A stretch of 64,000 nucleotides of DNA. It comes from Actinoplanes sp. TBRC 11911. Its GTDB lineage: Bacteria; Actinomycetota; Actinomycetes; Mycobacteriales; Micromonosporaceae. Below are positions 1 through 8,935 of this stretch, one piece after another. The position numbers were made by a program, and so were the translations under genes. Below the pieces are notes generated by a model. The model did not search any database and was not told the origin of the DNA. It saw only the letters and a list, made by a program, of their open reading frames with translations. Where the stretch lies: the NCBI RefSeq assembly GCF_012933445.1, contig NZ_JABBNC010000006.1, positions 124,001 through 188,000 of the forward strand, read 5' to 3'. Each line of letters opens with the position of its first letter. Positions within the stretch are counted from its first letter, which is position 1.

Positions 1-1
1 G

Positions 2-97
2 CTCACCGACCACGTGATGTCCGAGATCCAGAAGCTGACCGGCCAGGAGTACGTGCCCCGGTACTCCTCGGCCAAGGCCCCGAAGTCCGAGGCGTGA
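2..97 (+). CDS. Partial CDS, C-terminal 31 residues; possibly a PlsC-type acyltransferase tail
   Basis: Only the last 31 codons are in the window, ending with TGA at 95-97. The text LTDHVMSEIQKLTGQEYVP resembles the C-terminal helix of 1-acylglycerol-3-phosphate acyltransferases (PlsC family), which commonly end with a T-D-x-[IV]-M helix followed by a short charged tail. No catalytic motif is visible because the body of the gene lies upstream. The assignment is inference from a short stretch and could be wrong; that it is the end of a real gene is likely from the codon usage. Confidence 0.45.
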   Translation, partial: LTDHVMSEIQKLTGQEYVPRYSSAKAPKSEA

Positions 98-175
98 GCT
101 GAGTCTCGCTCACCAACTTCGCGGCCGGTGGCGCGTTTCCTCCCTCGGGAGTCCGGGCGACGGCGGGAGATGACG

Positions 176-898
176 ATGGGGTTCAAGGCCGAGGTGCGCG
201 CCGCGTTCCGGCGCGGCGAAAGCGACGCCGTGGTGCGGATGAGCGAGGCCGAGATCGAGCGTGCGCGGGCCGCCGGGGAGCCGGACGGGGAGGTCGAGGC
301 AATCTACAGCCTGGCCCGGGTCGCGGTCCGCAACGGAGACCTCGCCGAGGCCGAGCGCCTGGCCACCGAGGCGCTGGACGTCGCGCTGCGCACCGGTGAC
401 CGCGCCCTGGAGACTCAGCCCCGGCACGTGCTGGCCGCGGTCGCGCGGATGTCCGGCGATCTGGAACGGGCGCGCGGGCTCTATCGGGCCAGCATGACGC
501 TGCGCGAGCAACTCGGGCAGTACGAGGCGGTCAACTCCGAGCTGCACAACCTGGCGTTCACCGAGCTGCATCTGGGCAACCTGGACGAGGCTCGGACGAT
601 GTTCGCTACCGGCCGCGAACAGGTGTTCCGCGAAGGGTGGGACAGCTTCGTGCCCTACCTCTGCGTGGCCGGCGCCGCACTGGCCGCGGCCGAGGGCGAC
701 CACGCCCGCGGGGCGCTGATGGTGGGCGTCACCGACGCCGCGTTCTACGCGGTCGGCCAGGTCCCCGACCCGGACGACGCGGCCGAGCTGGCGGCCGTCC
801 GCGTGGCGGCCGAGAAGGAGCTGGGCGCCGAGCGGTTCGCGGCCGAGTACGCACGCGGCCGGACCCTCGAGCCGCGGGCCGCGTTCGGCCTTCAGTAG
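176..898 (+). CDS. Tetratricopeptide-repeat protein, about 240 aa
   Basis: The protein is almost entirely helical, with at least three TPR-like helix pairs near residues 43-72, 85-115 and 123-152. They show the usual small residues at helix contacts (A-x-x-x-G-D-L-x-E-A-E and G-N-L-D-E-A). It has no signal peptide, membrane segment or enzymatic motif, so a cytosolic scaffold or the detached tail of a regulator is plausible. I choose ATG 176 because GGGAG at 165-169 is correctly spaced; ATG 170 is an in-frame alternative. It runs towards the SagB-type gene and the two coding regions overlap by 7 bp (892-898). No specific function can be named. Confidence 0.75.
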   Translation: MGFKAEVRAAFRRGESDAVVRMSEAEIERARAAGEPDGEVEAIYSLARVAVRNGDLAEAERLATEALDVALRTGDRALETQPRHVLAAVARMSGDLERARGLYRASMTLREQLGQYEAVNSELHNLAFTELHLGNLDEARTMFATGREQVFREGWDSFVPYLCVAGAALAAAEGDHARGALMVGVTDAAFYAVGQVPDPDDAAELAAVRVAAEKELGAERFAAEYARGRTLEPRAAFGLQ

Positions 899-1677
899 GC
901 GTCCACCGCGCGCTGCGCGGCCCGGTCGGCGTCGGCGGGGCGGCCGGCGCTCGCGGCATAGAGCGGCACCTCGGCGTCCGGCTCGCAGCGCAGCGTCGCG
1001 GCCAGCTCGTCGTCCAGGAAGCCGCCCAGCTCGCAGGTGCCCAGGCCCAGCGCGCTCGCGGCGAGCACGAAGCTCTGCATCGCGTGGCCCGCTTCGAGCA
1101 GCACGTAGCGCAGCCCCCGGTCGCCGTACTTGCCGAGGGATCGCGCGACCACCGAGGTGAGGACGATCGTCAGGGGCGCCAGCGCGGGATAGGGCTGGCC
1201 CATGAACAGATAGCTGACGAATCTGTCCGGCAGCCGCCCCTGCCGGACCAGCTCCAGGCCGTGCAGCGCGGGCACGTAGTGATAGATGCCCGCCTCCAGG
1301 TCGCGCACCCGGTTGGCCAGGGCGTAGACCTCCAGCGGGTAGAGGCCGCCGCCGGAGGGCAGCGGGCGGTCGAGCCAGTCGAGGGCGCCGAGCCGGCTGC
1401 GCCCGGTCACGCCGTAGGTCGCCCACAGCAGGGTGCTCAGATCGTCGAGCGGCATCGCGGTCGTGTCGAAGCGGCGGCAGGACGACCGGGCGATGAGCAG
1501 CTCCCGCAACTCACCCAGCTCCTTCGCCGGCGGCGGCAGCGGTGTGAACGCGGCGAGCGGGTCCTCCTTCCCGGCCGTGGGCGCGTTGAGCTCGGGCGAG
1601 GCGAGTGAGTTCCACGCCCAGCGGCTGGTGTTGCGCTGGAACTGCCAGGCGGACGGGTGGTCGGCGCGGAAGCTCAT
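892..1677 (-). CDS. SagB-type FMN-dependent azoline dehydrogenase (nitroreductase fold)
   Basis: The 261-residue protein belongs to the SagB/ThcOx branch of nitroreductases, which oxidise thiazolines and oxazolines in TOMM peptides to thiazoles and oxazoles using FMN. Visible family features are the phosphate-binding R-S-S-C-R-R-F at residues 64-70, P-S-G-G-G-L-Y-P-L-E at 107-116 (diagnostic of SagB), the helix with Y-G-D-R-G-L-R-Y-V-L-L-E-A-G-H near 184-198 and G-L-G-T-C-E-L-G-G near 211-219. Its ATG overlaps the TGA of the cyclodehydratase (ATGA at 1674-1677), so the two are translationally coupled. Acting after the YcaO protein on the cysteine-rich precursor encoded at 4105-4479 follows from this context. 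About 260 residues is normal for a stand-alone SagB domain. Confidence 0.9.
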   Translation of the reverse strand: MSFRADHPSAWQFQRNTSRWAWNSLASPELNAPTAGKEDPLAAFTPLPPPAKELGELRELLIARSSCRRFDTTAMPLDDLSTLLWATYGVTGRSRLGALDWLDRPLPSGGGLYPLEVYALANRVRDLEAGIYHYVPALHGLELVRQGRLPDRFVSYLFMGQPYPALAPLTIVLTSVVARSLGKYGDRGLRYVLLEAGHAMQSFVLAASALGLGTCELGGFLDDELAATLRCEPDAEVPLYAASAGRPADADRAAQRAVDAY

Positions 1678-4115
1678 GCCAGCGGGTGGGGGTAGAGGTT
1701 GACTCCGTCGTGTCCGGCGGTCACGCCGAGACGCTCCGGGAGCTCACGCAGGCGCCGGCCGGCGAGGCGGGGCTCGCCGGCTCCGAAGTGGATGGGCTGG
1801 AAGCCGGGCAGCACGGCCCGGGCGACGTGCACGCCGAGCCCGGCCACGTCGGGGGTGGTGAGGTCGCGGTAGAGGATCCGCGCGTGGCGAACCAGCTCGG
1901 CCAGCGGGTCGGCGGGCCGCTCCGGCTCGGCGGGGGCGGTGACCGGGGTGGACCGCAGGAAGTCGAGGGCCGGGCGCGCGGACGCGTCGGCGAAGAGCAG
2001 GTCGTGCTCCTCCAGCGTGGCGACCGCGGACGGCGTCGCGACGAGCGTCGCCAGCCTGGACGCCGTCGCCGGGTCGCGCAGCCGGGCCCGCAGCGCCGGA
2101 CGCACCTGGCCGACCTCGAGCGCCGCCTTGCGGCAGGCCGTGACCCAGTCGGGATGGGCCGCGAGGCCGGCGACCACCGACGGCCGCCGATCGAGGTCGC
2201 GGTCGGCGCCGAGGGCGAGCACGACGGTTACCGGCATGTCGGTGTGCAGAACGTACAGCTCCAGGTCGATGCCGCGGCGCTGCCACCCGGCGGCCAGCGT
2301 GCGCACCCCGGGGTCCGGTACGTCGTACGGGGAAAGCCGTGCCCGCGGCGGCAACTCGCGCAGCCAGCCGAGCACGAACGCGTCCCGCTCGATGACCTCC
2401 AGCGTGGCAGCGAGGACGGCGGCGCCCAAGTCGGGGCCGGCCGCGAGCCCGTTCGACGTGATCGGCGCGAGGAATTCGGCGTGGTGGCCGACGCGATAGT
2501 CCATCAGGACCGCGATCGCGGGCACCCAGACGGCCGAGCCGTCGGTCAGGTCGGTCATCTCGACCCAGCCGATCGGGGTGTCCGCACGCCACGGCGCGTA
2601 GGGCAGGCCGGCCCGGTGCTGCTCGCCGGTGTAGAGAACCAGCTCGGCCGGGTCCAGCGAGGGCCCGGGCAGCTCGGCGCGGCGGCAGTGCCGGACGATC
2701 TCGCCGGTCCACCGCGAGCCGCAGTAGCGCTCGCAGGCCTCGCCGAGCGCGCTGACCAACGCGTCCGCGCCGGTCATGCCCTTGCCGGAGCACACCGCGA
2801 ACGGCTCCTCGTCGCGGCCGACCAGACGGTGGTTCGCCAGCTCCGCGCGATAGACCACGGGCGCGGCCGGCTCGTCGGTGTCGCGGGGCACCACCCCCAG
2901 CGAGCGCACTATCCCGTAGTCGGACCCCACCAGGCCGTACGAGGGGCTGGTCACGATCTCGGCGGGAAGCCGCAAGCCGGGGCCGGTCGCGGCCGCCGCC
3001 CGCAGCCCGGCGAGGTCAGGTCCGGGCGGAGGCGTCAGCGCTTTTTTTCGGCACACCGGGCACTGCGGGAACTGCAGGACGCGGTGGCGCGTCGTCTCCG
3101 AGGTCAGCGCGTCGATCTTCAGGATGGTGCCGACGAGGGCCGGGCTGCCGAACGCCAGCGCCACCTTGAGCAGCTCGAAGGCGAGCAGCGATCCGGTCTG
3201 CGCCGCGAGCGACGGCAGCCCCGGGCGCCCGGACAGCCGCGGCTCGCGGCGCTGGTCGAGCAGCTCCTCGCGGGCCATCGCGGCCGCGAAGTCGTCGGCG
3301 CACGAGACCGCCCGGATCCGCGAGCACATGTAGCAGGGGCTCTCGTGCGGCAGGACGATCGGCCCGACGAGCCCGATGTGGCCGTCGAGCCGGACGAAGC
3401 CGGCGGGCGTGCTCCGGTCGAGCGCCGCGGCGTTGACCCAGTGCGCCGCGCTGCCGAGTCCTTTGTCGAAGCAGCAGGCCAGCAGGTCGGCGCCGGCGAC
3501 GGCGTCCCGCACGCCTTCCTCGGTCGGTGGCGCGCTCAGCGGGGTGCTGACCCGGGTGCCGTAGCGCCGCGCCAGGTCGCCGACCGCCCGCTGGCGCGGC
3601 GAGCCCACCGCCGCTTGCTCGATCGGCGGCAGCAGGGTCCGGTCGGTTTCGGTCAGCGGGAACGGGTCGACGAGAATCAACCGCCCCACGCCGGATGCCG
3701 AGAGCGCGGTGGCCAGATGACCGCCGGGGCCCTCACAGCCGACCACCGCCACGGTCAGCTCGCGCAGGCGGCGGCGCGCGTCCTCGTGGGACAGGCCACC
3801 GGCGTACAGGAGGGAAAGGAAAGGTCCTGGTTCTTCGTCCGGGACGGCCTCCAGCGCGCCGCCCGCGACCAGTTGCGACAGCAGACCACGCAGGTCGGCG
3901 GCGACGCTCGCGGGCCAGCCCGCGACGAGCTCCCCGACGGTCACGGTGCCGTCCAGGCGGGCGAGCACGCCGCGTACGGCACGGGCCGACGGGCCCTGCA
4001 GACGGACCCGGATCAGGTCGGAGACGAGATGCAGCTCGCCCGGCGCGCCCTGGATCGCGTCGACTCCGGGAGCCAGACGCAGGCGGGTCTCGTCGGCGAC
4101 GCCGTCACCGGCCAA
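1674..4115 (-). CDS. Fused TOMM cyclodehydratase: RRE, E1-like and YcaO domains
   Basis: This 813-residue enzyme would bind the leader of the precursor and convert its cysteines to thiazolines with ATP. Residues ~10-95 look like the leader-binding RRE (PqqD-like) part. Residues ~120-345 form the E1/ThiF-like part with V-A-V-V-G-C-E-G-P-G-G at 122-132 and two structural zinc pairs, C-Y-M-C at 261-264 and C-P-V-C at 352-355. Residues ~385-813 are the YcaO domain, with the ATP-binding stretch S-G-K-G-M near 443-447 leading into A-L-G-E-A-C-E-R-Y. The C-terminus is Y-P-H-P-L-A, a proline-rich ending as in many azoline-forming YcaOs. The start is the TTG at 4113-4115, overlapping the precursor gene by 11 bp; no ATG or GTG alternative fits as well. 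It is the middle gene of a precursor-cyclodehydratase-dehydrogenase operon. Confidence 0.9.
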   Translation of the reverse strand: MAGDGVADETRLRLAPGVDAIQGAPGELHLVSDLIRVRLQGPSARAVRGVLARLDGTVTVGELVAGWPASVAADLRGLLSQLVAGGALEAVPDEEPGPFLSLLYAGGLSHEDARRRLRELTVAVVGCEGPGGHLATALSASGVGRLILVDPFPLTETDRTLLPPIEQAAVGSPRQRAVGDLARRYGTRVSTPLSAPPTEEGVRDAVAGADLLACCFDKGLGSAAHWVNAAALDRSTPAGFVRLDGHIGLVGPIVLPHESPCYMCSRIRAVSCADDFAAAMAREELLDQRREPRLSGRPGLPSLAAQTGSLLAFELLKVALAFGSPALVGTILKIDALTSETTRHRVLQFPQCPVCRKKALTPPPGPDLAGLRAAAATGPGLRLPAEIVTSPSYGLVGSDYGIVRSLGVVPRDTDEPAAPVVYRAELANHRLVGRDEEPFAVCSGKGMTGADALVSALGEACERYCGSRWTGEIVRHCRRAELPGPSLDPAELVLYTGEQHRAGLPYAPWRADTPIGWVEMTDLTDGSAVWVPAIAVLMDYRVGHHAEFLAPITSNGLAAGPDLGAAVLAATLEVIERDAFVLGWLRELPPRARLSPYDVPDPGVRTLAAGWQRRGIDLELYVLHTDMPVTVVLALGADRDLDRRPSVVAGLAAHPDWVTACRKAALEVGQVRPALRARLRDPATASRLATLVATPSAVATLEEHDLLFADASARPALDFLRSTPVTAPAEPERPADPLAELVRHARILYRDLTTPDVAGLGVHVARAVLPGFQPIHFGAGEPRLAGRRLRELPERLGVTAGHDGVNLYPHPLA

Positions 4116-4479
4116 TGTCGCCGAACCTGTTCAGCCCGCCGCCGCCGAGTGGCCCGGTCTGGCACGGGCCGCAGGTGCACTCCAGAATGCACACCTTGCA
4201 GACGCGGCAGACCTCACAGACCCGGCAGACCTCGCAGACACGGCAGTTGACAATGCACCGGAAACAGTCGTTGATGCCGCAGAAATCGCCGAAGTCGGTC
4301 GCCAGAACGTCGCGCACCTTCGCATAGGTGGCGAGCTCGTCGGGGGAGAGATCGTTGATCTGGGTACGCTCGCGAGCCGCGCCGGCAATACGGTTCTCCA
4401 ATGCCTGAAGGCGTAGCTCAAGCCGTTCCAGAATCTGGCCGAGATCCACATTGTCGGGAGGGCGTTCCGGCTCGCTCAT
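4105..4479 (-). CDS. Cysteine-rich TOMM precursor peptide with a Cxx-repeat core
   Basis: The 124-residue product starts at ATG 4479, preceded by GGAGG. Residues 1-57 are a charged helical leader (many Glu, Arg, Leu); the core then opens with D-F-C-G-I-N-D-C. Thirteen cysteines follow, seven of them at strict three-residue spacing (NCRVCEVCRVCEVCRVCKVC), then E-C-T-C-G-P-C and a glycine-rich tail. This resembles the heterocycloanthracin-like class of azol(in)e peptides. Its neighbours are the fused cyclodehydratase (overlapping by 11 bp) and a SagB dehydrogenase, so thiazole formation on the cysteines is the natural reading. The core has almost no Ser or Thr, so lanthionine formation on this peptide is unlikely. 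A metal- or Fe-S-binding protein is the alternative, made less likely by the context. Confidence 0.85.
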   Translation of the reverse strand: MSEPERPPDNVDLGQILERLELRLQALENRIAGAARERTQINDLSPDELATYAKVRDVLATDFGDFCGINDCFRCIVNCRVCEVCRVCEVCRVCKVCILECTCGPCQTGPLGGGGLNRFGDIGR

Positions 4480-4665
4480 CGTGCCTCCACGCTCGACGGG
4501 GCACACAATGCAGCGACTCTACGTCCGCCGTCGGCGCGAGCACAATGCGGATCATGTTTCGCTCTCTGCGCCGATTTCGGGTTCTTTCCCGACAATCTCG
4601 TACGGGGGGCTTCGTTCACCCTTTCGGGAATTGTTTTCTTGGATATACAACCGGCCGGGAGAATG
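4480..4665. promoter_or_regulatory. Divergent promoter region between the TOMM and lanthipeptide operons
   Basis: These 186 bp separate the start of the TOMM precursor from the LanC gene. The right half (about 4555-4650) is clearly richer in A/T than its surroundings, with several TTT and TTC runs and GGATATACAA at 4641-4650. Both operons must be transcribed from here, so coordinated expression of the two systems is plausible. I cannot place unambiguous -35/-10 pairs or an operator, and no regulator gene is encoded within the locus. Confidence 0.5.
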
Positions 4666-6009
4666 ATGTGCGCCATGGACGGACGCGTGGTCGACTGGGC
4701 CTATGCCACGCGCGTTCGCCCAGGCCGTCGCTGGCGGCCCGTGCTCGACGGCGCGCGGCGCCGGGACGCCATCGACGTCGCGCTCGAGGTCGCCGGACGC
4801 ATCGCCCAGCCCGCCCGGCTCGCCGCGGCCGTCGCGCGGTACAACTCGCACGCCCGGGAACGCGGCGTGGCACCGTGGCAGGCACACGCCATCGCCCACG
4901 GCGACGCGGGGCTGGCCGTCATGTGCGCTTATCTCGACGCGTGTTTTCCGGGTGCCGGATGGGATCGGCGCGGACACGAGTTCCTGGCGTCGGCCGCGCA
5001 CGCCGTCGAGCAACCGCCGGCCGTGCCACCGTCGCTGTTCGGGGGAATGGCGGGAGTCGCGTTCGCGGGCATGACCCTCAGTCGTGGCGGTACGCGTTAT
5101 TCGCGGCTACAGGCGACGCTGGACGAGGCGCTGACGCCGATGGCCCGTCGACTCGTAATGGCTCTCGGCGGCCCCGACCGTGGCACCGCGTTCGACGTCA
5201 TCAGCGGAGCCGGCGGCGTCGCGGCGTACCTCATCGGGCGGCCCGGCGACGTCCTGCCCGGCCTGCTCGGCGGCCTGGTGGCATTGGCCGAGCCGGCGAC
5301 GATCCCGAGGTGGGCGACGCTGCCCACGACCACCGACAGCCGGCTGGGACGCGAGTATCCCCAGGGCTACCTCGACTGCGGGCTCGCGCACGGCGCGCCG
5401 GGCGTGCTCGCGCTGCTGGCGATCGCGCTCGCCCACGGCATCGAAGTGCCAGGACAGGCCGAGGCCGTACGCCGGTTCGGCTCCAGCATCCTCGGCTACG
5501 CGACGTCCGACGTGTACGGGATGACGTGGCCGCAGGCCGTGCCACTCGACGGCGAGGTGCCGCCGGTGGCGCCGATCAGCCGGAGCGCGTGGTGTTACGG
5601 CAGCCCGGGCGTCGCCCGCGCGCTGCATCTCGCCGGCGAGGCAGTGGACGACACCGACCTGCGTAACGCCGCCGCGACCGCCTTGCACGACTTCCTCCGC
5701 CGGGTGAACGCGGCACAGCCGGCGGACTCGTCCACCTTCTGTCACGGTCTCGCCGGTGTGCTGCAGGTTGTCCTGCGTTTCGCCCACGACGCCCAGGCCG
5801 GCGGTCCAGCGGAGTCGACGGCGTCGGCCGTGGCCGATCTGCTGCTCGCTCAGTATTCGCCGGGCCGGCTCCTGGGCTACGGCCCGTTGTCCGGACAAGA
5901 CATCGAGGATCCCGGCCTGCTCGACGGAGCCGCCGGCGTGGTGATGACCTTGCTGGCCGCCGCCACCGACACGGAGCCCACATGGGACAGACTGTTCCTG
6001 CTCTCCTGA
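4666..6009 (+). CDS. LanC-like lanthionine cyclase
   Basis: About 447 residues, normal for class I LanC. LanC enzymes use a zinc ion to activate cysteine thiols for addition to dehydroalanine or dehydrobutyrine. The zinc ligands are visible: Cys in A-W-C-Y-G-S-P-G (codon near 5593, residue ~310) and Cys-His in F-C-H-G-L-A-G (near 5741, residues ~359-360). The conserved G-L-A-H-G-A-P-G lies near residue 240, and a final D-P-G-L-L-D-G-A-A-G precedes the C-terminus. ATG 4666 lies four bases after GGGAG; ATG 4663 and 4675 are possible too. It is the first gene of the plus-strand operon, followed by LanB with a 28-bp overlap. Confidence 0.92.
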   Translation: MCAMDGRVVDWAYATRVRPGRRWRPVLDGARRRDAIDVALEVAGRIAQPARLAAAVARYNSHARERGVAPWQAHAIAHGDAGLAVMCAYLDACFPGAGWDRRGHEFLASAAHAVEQPPAVPPSLFGGMAGVAFAGMTLSRGGTRYSRLQATLDEALTPMARRLVMALGGPDRGTAFDVISGAGGVAAYLIGRPGDVLPGLLGGLVALAEPATIPRWATLPTTTDSRLGREYPQGYLDCGLAHGAPGVLALLAIALAHGIEVPGQAEAVRRFGSSILGYATSDVYGMTWPQAVPLDGEVPPVAPISRSAWCYGSPGVARALHLAGEAVDDTDLRNAAATALHDFLRRVNAAQPADSSTFCHGLAGVLQVVLRFAHDAQAGGPAESTASAVADLLLAQYSPGRLLGYGPLSGQDIEDPGLLDGAAGVVMTLLAAATDTEPTWDRLFLLS

Positions 6010-8933
6010 GGCGTCGTGCCGCACTCTACGAGCCGCTCGGGCTCGCGATGCTGCGTACGCCGATGCTGCCCGCCCGGCCGGCAATGCGCGCGGCCGAGGA
6101 AGATCCGTTGGTGCGGGCCGCCATCGCGGTGGCAAGCGCTGACCTGGCCGAGTCGTTGCGGAGGGAACCGTCCAGCGATCGCGACGAGCGCCGCCGTCGT
6201 CATGCCCTGCTGCGATACCTGAACAGGATGAGCACCCGTCCGACCCCGTACGGGCTGTTCGCGGGTGTCGGGCTCGTGGAATGGGGTGCCGGCACCGATG
6301 TCGCGGTCGCCGCATCAGCACCCCGCACCCGGACGAGGCCGGACATGGGCTGGCTGCTCGACCTCGTCGGCACGCTGGAGCGCGATCCGGCCGTGCGACC
6401 GGCGCTGCGGGTTCGAACACATCCAGCGGTCGTACGGCGTGGTGGTCGCATGGTCGCGATGGGTGCCGACCCGCCGGTCTCGGTGCGCGCCACCTCCGTC
6501 GTCACCCAGGCGCTCGACCTCGCCCGCGATCCGCTGCCCGTGGCGACGCTGGCGGAGTCGCTGCGGGCGAGCACGGGCGCCGCCGCGGACACGGTGGACG
6601 GCCTGATCGACCAGCTCCTGCGCGAGGGCTACCTGCTGTCGGATCTGCGGCCGCCGCTGACCGGAAACCCGGCCGCGTACGTGCGTGCCCGGCTCGCCTC
6701 GGCGACGCCCGTCGCGGCGGCGATCGACCGGTTCCTCGCCGGGTGTGCCGCATTGGACGAGCAGCCCGTCGGGACTGAAGCGCTGGCGGGCTTGACGGCG
6801 CACGCCCGGCTCGTCCCGGGATCGCGCGCCGGCGGGCCGTACGCGCAGATCGACAGCGCGGTCGAGCTGGCGAACGCTCGGTTACCCGGCCTGGTCGCGA
6901 CCGAGGCGGCCCGCGCCGCGGAACTCCTGCTGCGGTTGAGCCCGCACCCGCACGGCCCCGCCCGCCTCGCCGGCTACCGCCGCGAATTCGAGGCGCGGTA
7001 CGGCCGTGAGCGCATGGTGCCGCTGCTGGAGCTGCTCGATCCCGACGATGGCCTGGGCCTGCCGCCCGAGACCGCGCCGGAGCATGCCCCGGACGACCGC
7101 GACGCGCTGTTGTGCCGGCTGGCCGTCGAGGCCGCCCGCGACCACGACAACGTCCTGCACCTCGACGATCAGCTCGTGGCGCGGCTCGCGACCTGGACGC
7201 CCGGTGACAGTCCCGCCCCGTCGTCACTGGACATCTCGGTCCTCATCGCGGCCGCGTCGGAGCAGGCCGTCGACAGCGGCGATTTCCTGGCCGTCGTCGG
7301 TCCCAACCTGGGCGCCACCACGGGCGGGCAGAACCTGGGGCGGTTCGCCGATCTGCTGGGCGCACCGGCGTACGCGGCCTTGTCGGAATTGGCCGGGCAT
7401 GCCGCGGCCGCTGCTCACCCGGCGATCCTGGCCGAAGTGACCTATCGGCCGTTACGACCCCGATCGGCCAACGTGATGGTCCGTCCGGTGGTCCACGCGC
7501 ACGAGATCCCCTTCGACGTCCATCCCTCGGTCGCGCCCGGCGATCAGGTCGCCCTCGACGACATCCGCGTCGGCCTCGAGTCGGGGCGGCTTCAGCTCTA
7601 TCGCGCCTCGCGCGGCGTCCCGCTCATCGCGGTTCAGGGACACATGCTCAACGGGCATCGCGCACCGCCCATCGCGCGTTTCCTGCTCGATGTCGCCGCC
7701 GACGGGTTGTGCCAGTTCCAGCCGTTCGACTGGGGTGCCGCCAATCTGCTTCCGGCGCTCCCGCGGGTCCAAGCCGGGCGGATCGTCCTGGCACCGGCTC
7801 GATGGCGCCTGGACGGGCCGGTGTGCGAGGCGGTCGCCGGCGGGGACAGCGGCGCTCTTCGCCGGTGGCGCAAGCGGTGGGCAGTGCCGTCCGAGGTGTA
7901 TTTCGGTCCGGCCGACCAACGCCTTTTACTCGACCTGGACGATCACGTGGACGTCGAGCTGCTCGGCGACGAGCTGCGCCGCCGGCCCACCCTGCCTCGC
8001 TTGCAAGAGGCCATTCCCGCCCGTACGGATGCGTGGGTGCCCGGTCCGCACGGCAGGCACCTCGTCGAGCTGACGGTGCCACTGCGATCGACGTCGCCGG
8101 TCGTCCCGCGTCGGGTGCGAGCGAGTTCCGGGTGCGCCCCCGGCACTCGACTGCGGCTGCCCGGCAGCGACTGGCTTTACCTGAAGCTCTACGGTCCGAC
8201 GACAAGCGACGACGATCTCATCGCGGGTCCGCTTCGCGCGTTCGGCGAATTCGCGACGGCGGCCGAGCTGTGCGACGGGTGGTTCTTTCTCCGGTACGCC
8301 GATCCGGATCCGCACCTGCGTATTCGATTCCGCGGTACTCCTTCGACGCTCCTCGGTCCCCTGCTGGAGCAGGTGTGCGGGTGGGCGGCCGAGCTGGTGA
8401 GCACCGGGGATCGCAGCCGGTTCGGCTTCGACACGTACGAGCGTGAGGTCGAACGCTACGGCGCAATCGACGCCGCCGAAGACGTGTTCATCGCCGACAG
8501 CCCGGCCACGGCCGCGTTGATCGACCTCGATCGCGGCAGGTCGCTCCCGTACGACCGGATCGCGATCGCGGTGCTCAGCGCCGACGACCTGCTTGCCAGC
8601 CTCGGATTGGCGGCCGCGGAGCGGTTGTCCGTCTATCGGTCCATGGCGTCCCGGTCCCGCGACGGCGGCGCCCAATATCGCCGCCGGCAACGCGAGCTGC
8701 GTCGTCTGCTCCAACCATCGGCTCGGCCGGCGTCGGTCGATCTCGTACTCGATGGCCGTCGTCGCGCCATTCAACGGCATGCACCGAACCTGACGTCGCA
8801 GCCGGCGCCGAGCTTCGTTCACCTGCATCTCAACCGACTGCTCGGAACGGACCGAGCCGCCGAGAACCTCGTCGTCGAATTGCTGCGCCGCACCCGAGAA
8901 AGCCTGAGCCGGATCCCCAGTGAGGAGCGTTGA
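5982..8933 (+). CDS. Full-length LanB, tRNA-Glu-dependent lantibiotic dehydratase
   Basis: The 983-residue protein has the two-part architecture of class I dehydratases. A large N-terminal glutamylation domain spans ~1-640, with the typical R-P-T-P-Y-G-L-F-A-G near residue 85. A SpaB-C elimination domain spans ~720-975, beginning with W-L-Y-L-K-L-Y-G and containing F-F-L-R-Y-A-D-P-D-P-H-L-R-I-R. These enzymes activate Ser/Thr of the precursor with glutamyl-tRNA and then eliminate glutamate. Because both domains are in one chain it is LanB-like rather than the split dehydratases of thiopeptides. ATG 5982 overlaps lanC by 28 bp. The gene ends two bases before the precursor ATG, with GAGGAG at 8922-8927 serving that start. 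Confidence 0.92.
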   Translation: MGQTVPALLRRRAALYEPLGLAMLRTPMLPARPAMRAAEEDPLVRAAIAVASADLAESLRREPSSDRDERRRRHALLRYLNRMSTRPTPYGLFAGVGLVEWGAGTDVAVAASAPRTRTRPDMGWLLDLVGTLERDPAVRPALRVRTHPAVVRRGGRMVAMGADPPVSVRATSVVTQALDLARDPLPVATLAESLRASTGAAADTVDGLIDQLLREGYLLSDLRPPLTGNPAAYVRARLASATPVAAAIDRFLAGCAALDEQPVGTEALAGLTAHARLVPGSRAGGPYAQIDSAVELANARLPGLVATEAARAAELLLRLSPHPHGPARLAGYRREFEARYGRERMVPLLELLDPDDGLGLPPETAPEHAPDDRDALLCRLAVEAARDHDNVLHLDDQLVARLATWTPGDSPAPSSLDISVLIAAASEQAVDSGDFLAVVGPNLGATTGGQNLGRFADLLGAPAYAALSELAGHAAAAAHPAILAEVTYRPLRPRSANVMVRPVVHAHEIPFDVHPSVAPGDQVALDDIRVGLESGRLQLYRASRGVPLIAVQGHMLNGHRAPPIARFLLDVAADGLCQFQPFDWGAANLLPALPRVQAGRIVLAPARWRLDGPVCEAVAGGDSGALRRWRKRWAVPSEVYFGPADQRLLLDLDDHVDVELLGDELRRRPTLPRLQEAIPARTDAWVPGPHGRHLVELTVPLRSTSPVVPRRVRASSGCAPGTRLRLPGSDWLYLKLYGPTTSDDDLIAGPLRAFGEFATAAELCDGWFFLRYADPDPHLRIRFRGTPSTLLGPLLEQVCGWAAELVSTGDRSRFGFDTYEREVERYGAIDAAEDVFIADSPATAALIDLDRGRSLPYDRIAIAVLSADDLLASLGLAAAERLSVYRSMASRSRDGGAQYRRRQRELRRLLQPSARPASVDLVLDGRRRAIQRHAPNLTSQPAPSFVHLHLNRLLGTDRAAENLVVELLRRTRESLSRIPSEER

Positions 8934-8935
8934 AA

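Noticed and set aside
1605..4250. 881-codon open frame on the plus strand
   Set aside because: Antisense to the well-supported YcaO cyclodehydratase gene; composition typical of a shadow frame.
4105..4479. Ferredoxin-like or zinc-ribbon protein
   Set aside because: The three-residue cysteine spacing continues through seven residues and the gene sits in an operon with a cyclodehydratase and an azoline dehydrogenase.
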